Assembly: GCF_003385775.1 (NCBI RefSeq)
Contig: NZ_QRDP01000004.1
Location: forward strand, 2,382,957-2,446,956
Length of the DNA: 64,000 bases
From: Parasphingopyxis lamellibrachiae
GTDB taxonomy: Bacteria; Pseudomonadota; Alphaproteobacteria; Sphingomonadales; Sphingomonadaceae
Direction: 5' to 3'
In this document: one piece after another, positions 41,688-51,400 of the stretch
Numbering within the stretch: position 1 is the stretch's first letter
Layout: each line of letters begins with the position of its first letter
Notes under the pieces: model-generated
Told to the model about the DNA's origin: nothing
The model's input: only the letters and a program-made list of their open reading frames with translations
Databases searched by the model: none
Program-made: the position numbers and the translations under genes

Positions 41688-43171
41688 GCAGCGCGGTTCG
41701 CGAGTTTCTTCTGGCGCCGCCGTTCCACCGAAGAGCCGATCCCCATCGCTTCGCGATATTTGGCGACTGTGCGCCGCGCGATATCGAAGTTCTTCTCTTT
41801 CAGCAGTGCGACCAGCTTGTCGTCGGAGAGAATCTTGTCCTCCGCCTCGATAAGGGCTCGGATATGGCTTTTCACAGCTTCCGACGACGCTGCCTCGCCC
41901 TCCTCACCCGATTTGATGCCGCTGGTAAAGAAATATTTGAGCTCGAATATCCCGCGGTCGCAGGACAGGTATTTGTTGGATGTCGCCCGGCTCACCGTTG
42001 ATTCATGCATGTCGATTGCGTCCGCGATTTCACGCAGGGTGAGGGGCTTGAGATGCGTCACCCCCTTGCGGAAAAAATCCGCCTGGCGCTTCACGACTTC
42101 GCTCGAAACCTTGATGATCGTCCGCGCGCGCTGGTCGAGCGCTTTGGTAAGCCAATTGGCGTTGGCCATGCATTCGTTGAGCCAGGCCTTGCTCTGCGCG
42201 TCATTCCCCGCCTCGGACATCTCATGATAATAGCTGCGGTTGATAATGACCTTGGGTAGTGTGGCGTTATTGAGCTCGATCGCCCATCCCCTTTTGGCCG
42301 GCGCAACGAAGATATCCGGCACCACGGCCTGTATCGGATCGCCGCCATATTGGCAGCCGGGCTTCGGGTCGTAGTCACGCAGTTCGGCTATCATATCGGC
42401 CATGTCTTCATCGTCGACGCGGCACATTCGTTTCAACCGGCCGAGATCTCCGCGCGCCAGAAGATCCAGATTGTCGATCAGCCTCGCCATAGCCGGGTCG
42501 TAGCGGTCGGATTCGCGGGCCTGGATCGCAAGGCACTCCGAAAGGTCGCGGGCTCCGACGCCTGTGGGCTCGAAGCTCTGGATGGTCTCCAACCCCTGCT
42601 CGAGCGCGGCAACCGGCACGCCCAGCTGGCGGGAGAGACGGAGCAAATCGGCTCGCAAATAGCCGGTTTCGTCGATCCGTTCGATCAACTGGCCCGCAAT
42701 CATCAGGTCCTGTCCGGAAAGGCAGCTGCCTGCCTGTGCCAGAAGATGATCGTGCAGCGACATATCGCTCTCGGCGAGCAAATCCAGCTCAGGCCCGGCT
42801 TCGCCGCCGCTACCCTGGATATTCGCCATACCGAGTGCGCCGTCCATCCCGGCATCTGATCCGGTATCGTCGGAAAGGGCACTGTCCTCGATATCGAGCC
42901 GGGCTTCATTCTCCGCGCCGCCATTTTGCAGCAGACTGTCTGCGGTCGCCGGTTCCGGGGAGTCGTTCGAGCCGTCGCTATCGGTCGGCGCTCCATCGTC
43001 GCGCTGCTCTTCGCCAGCTGTGTCGAGCAGTGGGTTTTTCTCCAGCTCTTCGGCGATGAAGCCTTCGATTTCGAGATTAGATAGCGCCAGCAGCTTTATT
43101 GCCTGCTGCAGTTGCGGCGTCATTACCAGAGACTGGCTCTGCCTGAGGTCGAGGCGCGGTCCTAGTGCCAT
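41684..43171 (-). CDS. rpoN: RNA polymerase sigma-54 factor
   Basis: A 495-residue RpoN. The Gln-rich activator region LRQSQSLVMTPQLQQAIKLLALSNLEI opens the protein, an acidic variable region follows (about residues 45-140), then the core-binding domain and the DNA-binding part with LTLREIADAIDMHESTVSRATSNKY (HTH) and the RpoN box RRTVAKYREAMGI. It directs transcription from -24/-12 promoters with enhancer-binding proteins. It is last in the rnd-lptC-lptA-lptB-rpoN run. The hpf and ptsN genes often found downstream are absent here. Confidence 0.97.
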   Translation of the reverse strand: MALGPRLDLRQSQSLVMTPQLQQAIKLLALSNLEIEGFIAEELEKNPLLDTAGEEQRDDGAPTDSDGSNDSPEPATADSLLQNGGAENEARLDIEDSALSDDTGSDAGMDGALGMANIQGSGGEAGPELDLLAESDMSLHDHLLAQAGSCLSGQDLMIAGQLIERIDETGYLRADLLRLSRQLGVPVAALEQGLETIQSFEPTGVGARDLSECLAIQARESDRYDPAMARLIDNLDLLARGDLGRLKRMCRVDDEDMADMIAELRDYDPKPGCQYGGDPIQAVVPDIFVAPAKRGWAIELNNATLPKVIINRSYYHEMSEAGNDAQSKAWLNECMANANWLTKALDQRARTIIKVSSEVVKRQADFFRKGVTHLKPLTLREIADAIDMHESTVSRATSNKYLSCDRGIFELKYFFTSGIKSGEEGEAASSEAVKSHIRALIEAEDKILSDDKLVALLKEKNFDIARRTVAKYREAMGIGSSVERRRQKKLANRAA

Positions 43172-43180
43172 ATCGGCACC

Positions 43181-43960
43181 CTAACGAGTGAACCCTTCGC
43201 CGAGGTAAAGCCGCCGGACCTCATCGTTGGCGACCAGATCGTCGGGCGAACCGGAAAACAGAACCTTGCCGTCATAGATGATGCAGGCCTGATCGACGAT
43301 GCCCAGCGTCTCGCGGACATTGTGATCGGTAATCAGCACACCGATATTGCGGTTTTTGAGATCGGCAACGAGATCGCGGATGTCGGAGATTGAGATCGGA
43401 TCAATCCCGGCGAACGGCTCGTCTAGCAGCATGATGGACGGGTTGGCGGCCAGAGCGCGGGCAATCTCGCAGCGCCGCCTTTCGCCGCCTGACAGGGCCA
43501 TCGCCGCAGAATCGCGCAAATGACCGATTGAAAACTCGTCGAGCAATTGTTCGAGCCGCTCGGCACGGGCATCGCTGTCGGGTTCGCTCATTTCAAGGAC
43601 GGCCGCGATATTCTTCTCGACGCTCAGCCCCCGGAAAATGGAGGTTTCCTGCGGCAAATATCCGAGACCGAGAATCGCCCGGCGATACATGGGAAGGCCG
43701 GTAATGTCGGCGCCATCAAGCATGATCCGACCTGAATCCGGCCGTACCAGTCCCATAATCGAATAGAAGCATGTCGTCTTGCCGGCACCATTCGGGCCCA
43801 GCAGCCCGAGGACCTGGCCGCGCCCCACATGCAGTGAAACATCCGACAAAACCTGCTTTTTGTCATAGGATTTTGCAATCGAGACGACAGACAGGCCCTC
43901 TGTCTCGATTTGGAGGCCGGAATGGGCCTCGGGAGGATCGATTGTCTCGGCTTTGTTCAT
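43181..43960 (-). CDS. lptB: LPS export ABC transporter ATP-binding protein LptB
   Basis: A 259-residue ATPase: Walker A LLGPNGAGKTTCFYS, Q-loop YLPQETSIFRGLSVEKN, signature ALSGGERRRCEIARALA, Walker B SIMLLDEPFAGIDP and the H-loop TDHNVRETL. It powers LptFG to move lipopolysaccharide from the inner membrane to the Lpt bridge. The ATG at 43960 (MNKAETID) is likely; another ATG lies seven codons upstream. It is ten bases from rpoN. Confidence 0.97.
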   Translation of the reverse strand: MNKAETIDPPEAHSGLQIETEGLSVVSIAKSYDKKQVLSDVSLHVGRGQVLGLLGPNGAGKTTCFYSIMGLVRPDSGRIMLDGADITGLPMYRRAILGLGYLPQETSIFRGLSVEKNIAAVLEMSEPDSDARAERLEQLLDEFSIGHLRDSAAMALSGGERRRCEIARALAANPSIMLLDEPFAGIDPISISDIRDLVADLKNRNIGVLITDHNVRETLGIVDQACIIYDGKVLFSGSPDDLVANDEVRRLYLGEGFTR

Positions 43961-44030
43961 CGGATCGCTTTTTGGCATCATCTGTGCATGTTGGGAAGCG
44001 CAGACCTTGTTTCCACAGGGCTGTATCGGT

Positions 44031-44591
44031 CTATTGATCGGGTTGGGTGTTCCGCTGCGGTACCGTGAACCGGCCTGTGACCCGGCCTGTCGACGTACCT
44101 TCTGTCACAATACCGTTGCCCCCTTGCGACCGTCCGTCGATTACCGCCCGGCCGGTATCGAGATCGATCACCAGCCGGCCGCCACGGATGACGTTGCCGC
44201 CCTGATTCAGCTCAACGCCTCCTATCAGCGTGATCAGTCGCCGATCGAGATCATATACACCAAACTGGCCGCGCGCGGTTTCGCTCGGGCTGCGGACGAA
44301 AACGCCGCCGCTTGCATCGAGCCGTCTCACTTCCACGCCGCCGGTTACGCTGCCGGAATAGGCGACCGTGATACGCGCGGCGTCAAGCGAGAGATTGCCC
44401 TGGCGAACCTGGACATTGCCGGAGAATATCGCGCGATCGGCTCTGTCCTGTACTTCTATCCGGTCGGCCGCCACATCGACGGGGGCATTGGTGTTGAGGC
44501 CCCCAAGGGCAGACTGGCTAGAAGCCGGCACGGCGGCCAGCATCATCAGTGCGAATCCGGCGGCAGCGGGCAAAAGGAAGGATCGGGTCAT
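44031..44591 (-). CDS. lptA: LPS transport periplasmic protein LptA
   Basis: A 186-residue exported protein with a signal peptide (SFLLPAAAGFALMMLAAVPASSQS) and an OstA-like beta-jellyroll: PVDVAADRIEVQDRADRAIFSGNVQVRQG and GGVFVRSPSETARGQFGVYDLDRRLI are the repeated strands. It bridges the periplasm for LPS export. It lies five bases after lptC. Confidence 0.93.
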   Translation of the reverse strand: MTRSFLLPAAAGFALMMLAAVPASSQSALGGLNTNAPVDVAADRIEVQDRADRAIFSGNVQVRQGNLSLDAARITVAYSGSVTGGVEVRRLDASGGVFVRSPSETARGQFGVYDLDRRLITLIGGVELNQGGNVIRGGRLVIDLDTGRAVIDGRSQGGNGIVTEGTSTGRVTGRFTVPQRNTQPDQ

Positions 44592-44596
44592 GATTG

Positions 44597-45235
44597 CTAT
44601 CTGCCTTGACCTTGAACGATGCGCAAGCGCGCGCGCCCTTCCAGGAAAACTGTGCGGCTCGGCATATCGACTCGCATCCGTTCCGCGCTGAACGCGCCCA
44701 GAGGAATCTGGCCGTCCACTTCTCCCGCACTTCGCATTTCGCGCTGGTCCAGCCGTACCAGGACGTTGCTAGTCTGCAACCGGTAGCCGTCGGCGGCGCG
44801 AAATTCGAGGGGGCCTTCGATCGAGACGACTTCCTCCTCCAGGTCATAAAGTCCGCGATTGGCCACGATGAAGGCGAGTCCGTCATCCAGTTCGAGTTGG
44901 GCGGACAGGTCCTCAAGTTCGACGATGGGCGTCGACGAGGTTCGTTGGAGGGCCGATGCCGCGTTCAGTTCGAATGGACGGCCCGCTCCGTCTGCGCCGC
45001 TGTAGCGGGCTGCTTCGACGCGAAGCCTTTCGGGTGCGATATCCACATTGTCGCGGGAGAGCAGGAAGCTCAGCTCATTGCTCTTCTGCAGCGGCGCCAT
45101 GGTCAAAAATGCGGCGAGTACGCCGATCGCGACCGGCAGGATGATCTGCAAATATTTGACGAGGCGGTCATGCCGCCCACCCGGCGCGGCCCAGCTCTGG
45201 CGCTTGCCCAGCCGTTCCCGGGCAGCCTCAGACAT
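44597..45235 (-). CDS. lptC: LPS export protein LptC
   Basis: A 212-residue bitopic protein: cytoplasmic basic head, one membrane helix (YLQIILPVAIGVLAAFLTMAPL), then a periplasmic OstA-like jellyroll (VEAARYSGADGAGRPFELNA; VSIEGPLEFRAADGYRL; RMRVDMPSRTVFLEG). It passes LPS from LptBFG to LptA. The start overlaps the ribonuclease D stop by eight bases. Confidence 0.93.
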   Translation of the reverse strand: MSEAARERLGKRQSWAAPGGRHDRLVKYLQIILPVAIGVLAAFLTMAPLQKSNELSFLLSRDNVDIAPERLRVEAARYSGADGAGRPFELNAASALQRTSSTPIVELEDLSAQLELDDGLAFIVANRGLYDLEEEVVSIEGPLEFRAADGYRLQTSNVLVRLDQREMRSAGEVDGQIPLGAFSAERMRVDMPSRTVFLEGRARLRIVQGQGR

Positions 45236-45845
45236 GGGCGAAAATGTCGATTTCTGGCCAGCCTGCCAGATCTAGGCGCGCACGGTGCGGGAGGAAATCG
45301 AAACAGGCCTGGGCCAGGTGCATCCGCCCTTCACGCTCGAGACGCGTGTCGAGCACCTCTTTCAGCCGGTGCAGAAAACGTACGTCGGACGCGGCATATT
45401 CTTTCTGTGCATCGCTGAGCTCGGGCGCGCCCCAGTCCGATGATTGCTGCTGTTTGGATATATCCGCACCCAGCAGCTCGCGGCAAATCTCCTTCAGGCC
45501 GTGCCGGTCGGTATAGGTCCGCACCAGCCGTGAAGCGATCTTGGTGCAATAAACGGGCGCCGCGGTGACGCCGAGATAATGTTCGATCGCGGCGAGATCG
45601 AAGCGCGCGAAATGATAGAGTTTGATGCGATCGGGGTCGCTCAGCACGGCTTTCAGATTGGGCGCTGCATAGTCGCTGTCGGGCGCGAAGCGAACGAGAT
45701 GCTCGTCGTCCCCGCCATCGGAAAGCTGAACGACACAAAGCCTGTCGCGGGGTGTTTGCAGCCCCATCGTCTCGGTATCGACGGCGATCGCTCCGCTTCC
45801 CAGTGCGTCTGCGGGAATATCTTCTTCGTGGAAATATACGGTCAT
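45228..45845 (-). CDS. Ribonuclease D-like 3'-5' exonuclease
   Basis: A 205-residue DEDDy exonuclease: IAVDTETMGLQ (Exo I, D-x-E), LYHFARFDLAAIEHYL (Exo II) and YAASDVRFLHRL (Exo III with Tyr). The HRDC domains of full-length RNase D are lacking, so it is the short alphaproteobacterial form. It trims structured RNAs such as tRNA precursors. The ATG at 45845 (MTVYFHEED) is preferred to one 12 codons upstream. It heads the run to rpoN. Confidence 0.93.
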   Translation of the reverse strand: MTVYFHEEDIPADALGSGAIAVDTETMGLQTPRDRLCVVQLSDGGDDEHLVRFAPDSDYAAPNLKAVLSDPDRIKLYHFARFDLAAIEHYLGVTAAPVYCTKIASRLVRTYTDRHGLKEICRELLGADISKQQQSSDWGAPELSDAQKEYAASDVRFLHRLKEVLDTRLEREGRMHLAQACFDFLPHRARLDLAGWPEIDIFAHV

Positions 45846-45877
45846 GCCTGCGCACATAGGCGCAATGGGCGGGCCGC

Positions 45878-46708
45878 TCAATGGCTTCCGCTATGCTCCG
45901 TCTGCGAATTTGCCCCGTCGATGCGTCTCTGACGTGCCTTGCGAGCCAGAATATTGAGCGTCTCCACCCCGGCCGCAAACGCCATGGCGGCATAGATATA
46001 GCCTTTGGGGATATGCACACCGAACCCGTCTGCGATGAGGACGAAGCCGATCATCAGCAGGAAGGATAGGGCCAGCATCACCACGGTCGGGTTGCGGTCG
46101 ATAAACTCTGCCAAGGGGTCGGCTGCGATCAGCATGACCACAATCGCGACGACAACCGCCACGACCATGATCGGGAGGTGATCGGTCATGCCAACGGCAG
46201 TGAGGATCGAATCCACGGAAAAGACCATGTCGAGCAAGAGTATCTGCACGATCACAGAGGCGAAACTCATCGTCGCCTTGCCCTTTTTGTCGAGCATCGT
46301 GCCGGAAATTTCCGGGTCCATCGCGTGATGGATTTCCTTTGTCGCCTTCCAAAGGAGGAACAGGCCGCCGGCGATCAGGATAAGATCACGCCAGGAAAAG
46401 GCTGTTTCGAAAGTCGGTTCGCCATATGCTCCCGCCGGGCCAACCAGGCCAAGATCGAAAACAGTCTGGGTGGCCTGCACGATCCAGGCGATCATCGACA
46501 GCAAGGCAAGTCGCAATATCAGGGCAAGCGATATGCCTATACGCCGCGCTTTCTGGCGCTGTCCCTCGGGCAATTTGTTCGAGAGGATCGATATGAATAT
46601 CAGATTGTCGATCCCCAGCACCACTTCGAGCACGATCAGGGTGACGAGAGCAGCAATGTTGGCGGGATCCGCGAATACGGCGATCAGGCTTTCCATGGTG
46701 CCGATCAT
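45878..46708 (-). CDS. TerC-family membrane protein
   Basis: A 276-residue, seven-to-eight-helix TerC protein. [21 protein letters not shown] and [21 protein letters not shown] are the two Asp-containing metal-binding helices of the family, and [18 protein letters not shown] follows. TerC proteins export Mn2+ or support metalation of secreted enzymes. A second ATG four codons in is equally possible as start. It is divergent from the small-helix membrane gene. Confidence 0.95.
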   Translation of the reverse strand: MIGTMESLIAVFADPANIAALVTLIVLEVVLGIDNLIFISILSNKLPEGQRQKARRIGISLALILRLALLSMIAWIVQATQTVFDLGLVGPAGAYGEPTFETAFSWRDLILIAGGLFLLWKATKEIHHAMDPEISGTMLDKKGKATMSFASVIVQILLLDMVFSVDSILTAVGMTDHLPIMVVAVVVAIVVMLIAADPLAEFIDRNPTVVMLALSFLLMIGFVLIADGFGVHIPKGYIYAAMAFAAGVETLNILARKARQRRIDGANSQTEHSGSH

Positions 46709-46771
46709 TGCCTTGACCGCGGCTGCGGTGCAAGCATGATGACAACACTATCGGTGACGGGAGCAACGAAA

Positions 46772-47281
46772 ATGGGGGAAGGCCGCGGCAGACGGGGAAA
46801 ATTGGAATTTGACCCACCAAGCATGTCGCGTCCGTCGCCCGAAGAAAGGGAGACGGTGCGCCCCCGGCCAGCCGGTCCGGGCCAGCGCTCCGGACAGGCC
46901 GGGAATCCGGAGCCAGGCACCCGCCGATATGCCGCGGCCGCAACCGGCACGAACAAGCCGATGATCCTTTCCATCCTCTATTTGACCAGCGTTCTGGTAG
47001 GGCTGACCGGTCTGGTCGCGTTCATATTGGCGCTGGTCTGGAAATCGGAACCGGGGGAGGAGTGGGAGCAGTCCCACTATCAGTATCACATCCTGACATT
47101 CCTGCTCTGGCTGGGAACCACGATACTCTCTTTCATCCTTATCGTAACGATAATCGGGGCGCTGATCGGGATTCCGATGCTCTTTTTGGCGGTAATTTGG
47201 GTGCTCGTCCGGTCCATCATGTCTCTCGTCCGCGCGTCCAATCGTGAGCCGATGCCCAATCCCGGAACATGGTTGGTGTAA
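46772..47281 (+). CDS. DUF4870-like membrane protein
   Basis: A 169-residue protein. The ATG at 46772 follows GGGAG with eight bases of spacing; an ATG at 46823 is the main alternative. The first about 60 residues are disordered, rich in Arg/Gly/Pro. Three hydrophobic segments follow (ILSILYLTSVLVGLTGLVAF; LTFLLWLGTTILSFILIV; LIGIPMLFLAVIWVLVRS), with a YQYHILTFLLWL motif like DUF4870 proteins. Function unknown. Confidence 0.75.
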   Translation: MGEGRGRRGKLEFDPPSMSRPSPEERETVRPRPAGPGQRSGQAGNPEPGTRRYAAAATGTNKPMILSILYLTSVLVGLTGLVAFILALVWKSEPGEEWEQSHYQYHILTFLLWLGTTILSFILIVTIIGALIGIPMLFLAVIWVLVRSIMSLVRASNREPMPNPGTWLV

Positions 47282-47416
47282 ATAGCTCGCGAAAGCGGTG
47301 TTTTTCAGCTATACCGAATCACGGTACGGCAGATTCGTGCCATGAAGGGGTTGCGCCCCGCCCGGCGCACGGTCTTCGATTGAGAGCTTTGGGCGAACGG
47401 GAAGACTTTAGGAAAT

Positions 47417-48115
47417 ATGAGTTTCGACAAAGACCGGCGTGGACGCCGGAAGGACAAGCGCGACAGTTTCGGCGACGAAAACTACCAAGGATATAACGAA
47501 CCAAGCGGTTTTGGCGGACGCCAGGATTCGGGCGGCTTCGACAATCGCGGCGGAGGTGGCGGCGGTTACCGCGGCGGCGGTGGCGGAGGTTTCCGCGGTG
47601 GCGGCGACCGGATGCCCGCGCAGATTGTCGGCGAAGGCAAGGGCGTTGTGAAGTTTTTCAACGGCCAGAAGGGTTTCGGTTTCATCGTTCGCGACGATGG
47701 CGGCGAGGATGTGTTCGTTCATATCAGCGCCGTCGAGCAGGCCGGCCTGACCGGCCTGGCCGAAGGTCAGCCTTTGAGCTTCAACCTGGTTGATCGTAAC
47801 GGCAAGGTTTCCGCCAGCGATCTCGTTATCGATGGCGACCCTTTGCCGGTTCCCGAAAATGAGGGGCGTGGCGGTGGACCGCAGCGCGAACTGACGGGCG
47901 AAAAAGCCAGCGGTACGGTTAAATTCTTCAACAGCATGAAGGGCTTTGGTTTCATCCAGCGCGATGACGGCCAGCCTGATGCTTTCGTTCACATCAGCGC
48001 GGTCGAACGGGCGGGTATGCCGACGCTGAATGAGGGCGATCGGTTGAACTTTGAACTTGAGGTCGATCGCCGCGGCAAGCATGCCGCTGTGAATCTTGAG
48101 CCCAATCAGGACTAG
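47417..48115 (+). CDS. Double cold-shock-domain protein with Gly/Arg-rich N-terminus
   Basis: A 232-residue protein. Residues 1-70 are disordered and Gly/Arg-rich (GGGGGGYRGGGGGGFRGG). Cold-shock domain 1 spans about 73-137 (GVVKFFNGQKGFGFIVRDDG; DVFVHISAVEQAG) and domain 2 about 165-228 (GTVKFFNSMKGFGFIQRDDG; AFVHISAVERAG). Both keep the RNP1 and RNP2 nucleic-acid-binding motifs. It would act as RNA chaperone or regulator. Paired domains are common in alphaproteobacteria; the RGG-like N-terminus is more unusual. A terminator follows. Confidence 0.95.
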   Translation: MSFDKDRRGRRKDKRDSFGDENYQGYNEPSGFGGRQDSGGFDNRGGGGGGYRGGGGGGFRGGGDRMPAQIVGEGKGVVKFFNGQKGFGFIVRDDGGEDVFVHISAVEQAGLTGLAEGQPLSFNLVDRNGKVSASDLVIDGDPLPVPENEGRGGGPQRELTGEKASGTVKFFNSMKGFGFIQRDDGQPDAFVHISAVERAGMPTLNEGDRLNFELEVDRRGKHAAVNLEPNQD

Positions 48116-48165
48116 TTCACCGGCGATTGGCGCTCCGCCGGACGGAGCAACGATCTTCAACAGAC

Positions 48166-48200
48166 AAGGGGCCTCGGCAGGATATTGCCGGGGCCTTTTT
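48166..48200 (+). terminator. Rho-independent terminator of the cold-shock gene
   Basis: Arms GGCCTCGGCA (48170-48179) and TGCCGGGGCC (48186-48195) with one G-T pair, extended by AAGG/CCTT, then TTTTT. It lies 50 bases after the stop. Confidence 0.85.
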
Positions 48201-48345
48201 GCATGGCGGTGCAAGGTTCGCCTGACAGGACTGTGGCCCGCTCCTGCCTATTGTGATGCAGCACAGCGAGGACCGGGCAAGACGGCATTGCACCGGTTGC
48301 CGCCCTTCATCGGCGCCTGATTGCTCCCGTGCCCGGTTGGCCCAT

Positions 48346-48383
48346 AGAAAAAGGGCCCCGGCGGAAATTCGCCGGAGCCCTTT
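48346..48383 (-). terminator. Rho-independent terminator of the autotransporter gene
   Basis: Fourteen-base arms (48350-48363 and 48370-48383, one mismatch), a six-base loop and a TTTTTC tail on the minus strand, just past the autotransporter stop. Confidence 0.85.
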
Positions 48384-48400
48384 CTTGTAAGGCTTTCTGC

Positions 48401-51400
48401 TTAGAAGCGGAAAGTCGCTGTGGCGCGATAAGATTGATTACGCACATCATTCCGCCAGACTGTCGTATCGGCAGCGATGTCCAGATCAATCGAGCCGGTT
48501 GTGATCTGAATGCCACCGCTGACTTCGACCCAGTCCCTGTCCTGTCCTACGCCGAGGGCGAAGGGTGCTCTGCCGATTGCCGGACCGCCGACGAAATTGG
48601 CCTGGAAGATCGCAGGGTTGTCGGAGAAATCATGGACATAGGTTGCATTGAAGCGCGGACGCACCGATGCGGAGCCGAAGCCGAGATCGAAGCCGAACCG
48701 GCCCTGGAAGCTGTCCAGCGAGCTCGGCGGACGCTGGAACTGCAACGCAATTGCGCCGCCCGTTTCATTGGCCCGGTCAAAATCGATCATGCCGTAACGA
48801 AGAGCGACATTCGGCACCAACGAGAAGTTACCGCTGCCCAGTTCCTTGCCGACCATTGCCTCGGTCGAGAAGGTCAGAGCATCATCCTCCAGTGCGAGAT
48901 TGAAGTTGTTCGGTCCAATCGCGACCGTCCGGCGGGCACTGCTTTCAAAGGAACCCAGGCTTGTCTGACCCGAGACGATAAAGCCTCCGGGTGTCGTCAC
49001 AGAGCCATAAATCGTGCCCTGGAACAGCTGGCCTTCAGCAGTTTGCCCTGCCGATGCCTGACCATCGAGATCGGTGTAGGATACCGAAATACCGATAACC
49101 GAATTGTGGCTCGGCATATGTTCGAGGCCGCCAGCCAGGAAATAACCGTCGAACTGGTCACGGCCAGTGGCAATTGCCGCCGGCATAGAGCGGAGGCTGC
49201 CATCGATAAACCCGCCGGCGAGGAAAATCGCCATGCTGTCATCAATGCCATGATCATGCATGGAGCTGCCGCCGGCATCAGTGTCTGACATAATCTGGTT
49301 CTGCCACGGCGCACTGCCGGCACCGCTGGAAGCCAGAGCTGCAACCTGAACCGGTTCACCCACCATGCTGATCGTGCCACCGCCATTATAACCATTGCTG
49401 CGAATGGCCGACAGACGATCTCGCATGAAGCGCGATGCCTGCTCATAGGCCGCAATGCCCAGGCCGGTCCGCGTCGATTCCGTGAGCGGAGCCAGGTTTT
49501 CGAAGACCTGTTGAATCTCGGCCGCCGAGGCAAGGTCGAGATAGCTATAGACTGGCCCAAGACCGGCGCCGCCGCGATTTGCATCGAAGATGTTGGCGAA
49601 CGATGTCTGCACTTGCGAGCTGCCATCGACGACATCGGCATAGTTTCCGGCGACGATAGTTATGCGAACATTGTTCGCATTGTAAGCCACATCGGCACCG
49701 AGGATCGCACTGATCTGACCGACGGTGTCGAACGTGCCCGTCACACCGCCCGCGGCAGTGATGACCGTATAGACGTCGCCGTTAAGCGGCGTCGTGCCGG
49801 CTACCGGGGCAAAGGCGATCGTACCGCCGAGATTTGCGCCGCCGGTTACGGCGAGCAGATCGGACGTCGGCGCATTGCCAAGGTCGAACATCAGGGTCGA
49901 ACCCGAAGAGGCAACAAGGCTGCCGTCAACGGTCAGCGTACCGACCGTGCCGACGCCGCCCGGAGCGATGCCGCCCATGATGTTGGTCAGGAACGGCGTT
50001 TGTACTGTACCCGTACCGGTCAGGATGCCGCCCATGAGCAGATAGTCTCCGACCGACCGCAAATTGCCATCGACATTGATGCCGCCGCCGACCTGCGTGA
50101 TATCGATCAGCGAAGTCAGGTCTCCGGCTGCCGCCACATCGAGACCCGCATTGCCGCCAACCGTCAGGCGATCAATCGTCACGGTGCTCGACAATGTGGT
50201 TACGCCATCGGCGGTGAGCGAAACATCGAAATAGCGACCGGGCGTGCCCGCTGCGGCAACGGGATCGATATTGTCGGGGACGAAACCGGTTGCACCGGGA
50301 AGGCCGTTATCCAGCGTCGGAGCTGGGTTCGGGCCCGCTGCGAATTCCGGTGAACCGCCGCTGATGCCCTGAGGCTGTTCTTCCGCCGTCTCGGCGCCAT
50401 CGCCCTGAGCCTGATTATCGGCGATTTCGACGCCATTGTGCGGGGCTTCGATAGCGAAATCCACGCCATTGCCATGGGCCTGATGTTCAGCACCCAGGAT
50501 CATGCCAGCGCGTGCGCCAGGAGCAGAGGCCGAAGCGACCTGTTCCGCCGGTGCACTCTCCGATGCTGCAACAGCATTGGGAGCAACGGCTACGGAATCG
50601 TCTGCCGCCTGATCCACATCGGCTGCGGCCGGCTGGCCGTCAATATTAGCCTGTCCGATACCCGAAACCAGCGTATCGCCGATTTCCCGTGCCGGCGGCG
50701 TCGGGTCGCCGGTTCCGAGATCCTGGCATCCATCGCCCGGATTGGCCCCTTCAGGGTCGAAACATACTTCGCCGAAATCAGGCGAACCGCCCTCCGGGCC
50801 AAGACCCGGCGAACTCGGCAGGCCGTTTACGACATTACCGTCGGCATCGATAATCCGGAAAGCCGGGTCGAGATTGGTAACCCAGTGGTTGGGATCTTCC
50901 CAGTTGCCGTCGCCAGCGGTCGCTCCAACGTAGCGATATGGGCTGTTGGCAACGATATAGTCCCAATAGAGATAAAGCGGCTGGTAGAAGCTTTCCGTAC
51001 CATAGCTCGAAAAGACCTGCGGGCCGAAGAAGCGGCTGCCGCCGGAAAGAACGCCAACGACAAGATCTTCGTCGCTCAGATCGTTATTCGCCGCGTCAAG
51101 AACCAGGGGCCCACCGGAGTCGCCGCCAGCCGTCGTGGCTTCGCGAGTGGTCGGCTCGTCCTTGTAAAGGTTAAAGTCGAACGGATTGGTCTTGTTCGGA
51201 TCGTCAAAATCGAGACGATACAGGCTTTGCGGCAGATCACCGAAAGGATTGCCGAACAGGAACTGGTTGCGCTCGTCGAAAGAGGTCAGCGCACCGATAT
51301 AGTTTTCGGCAAGCCTGCGGCGCCAGTCGATGCCCTGCGATGCGCCCGTCGTTCCGCTGCCGGAACGGCCATAGCCCGTTACGTTGACATGATAGCCTGT

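Noticed and set aside
46178-46771. N-terminal extension of the DUF4870-like protein back to 46178
   Set aside because: It runs antisense through TerC coding sequence and lacks a ribosome site, whereas 46772 has GGGAG.
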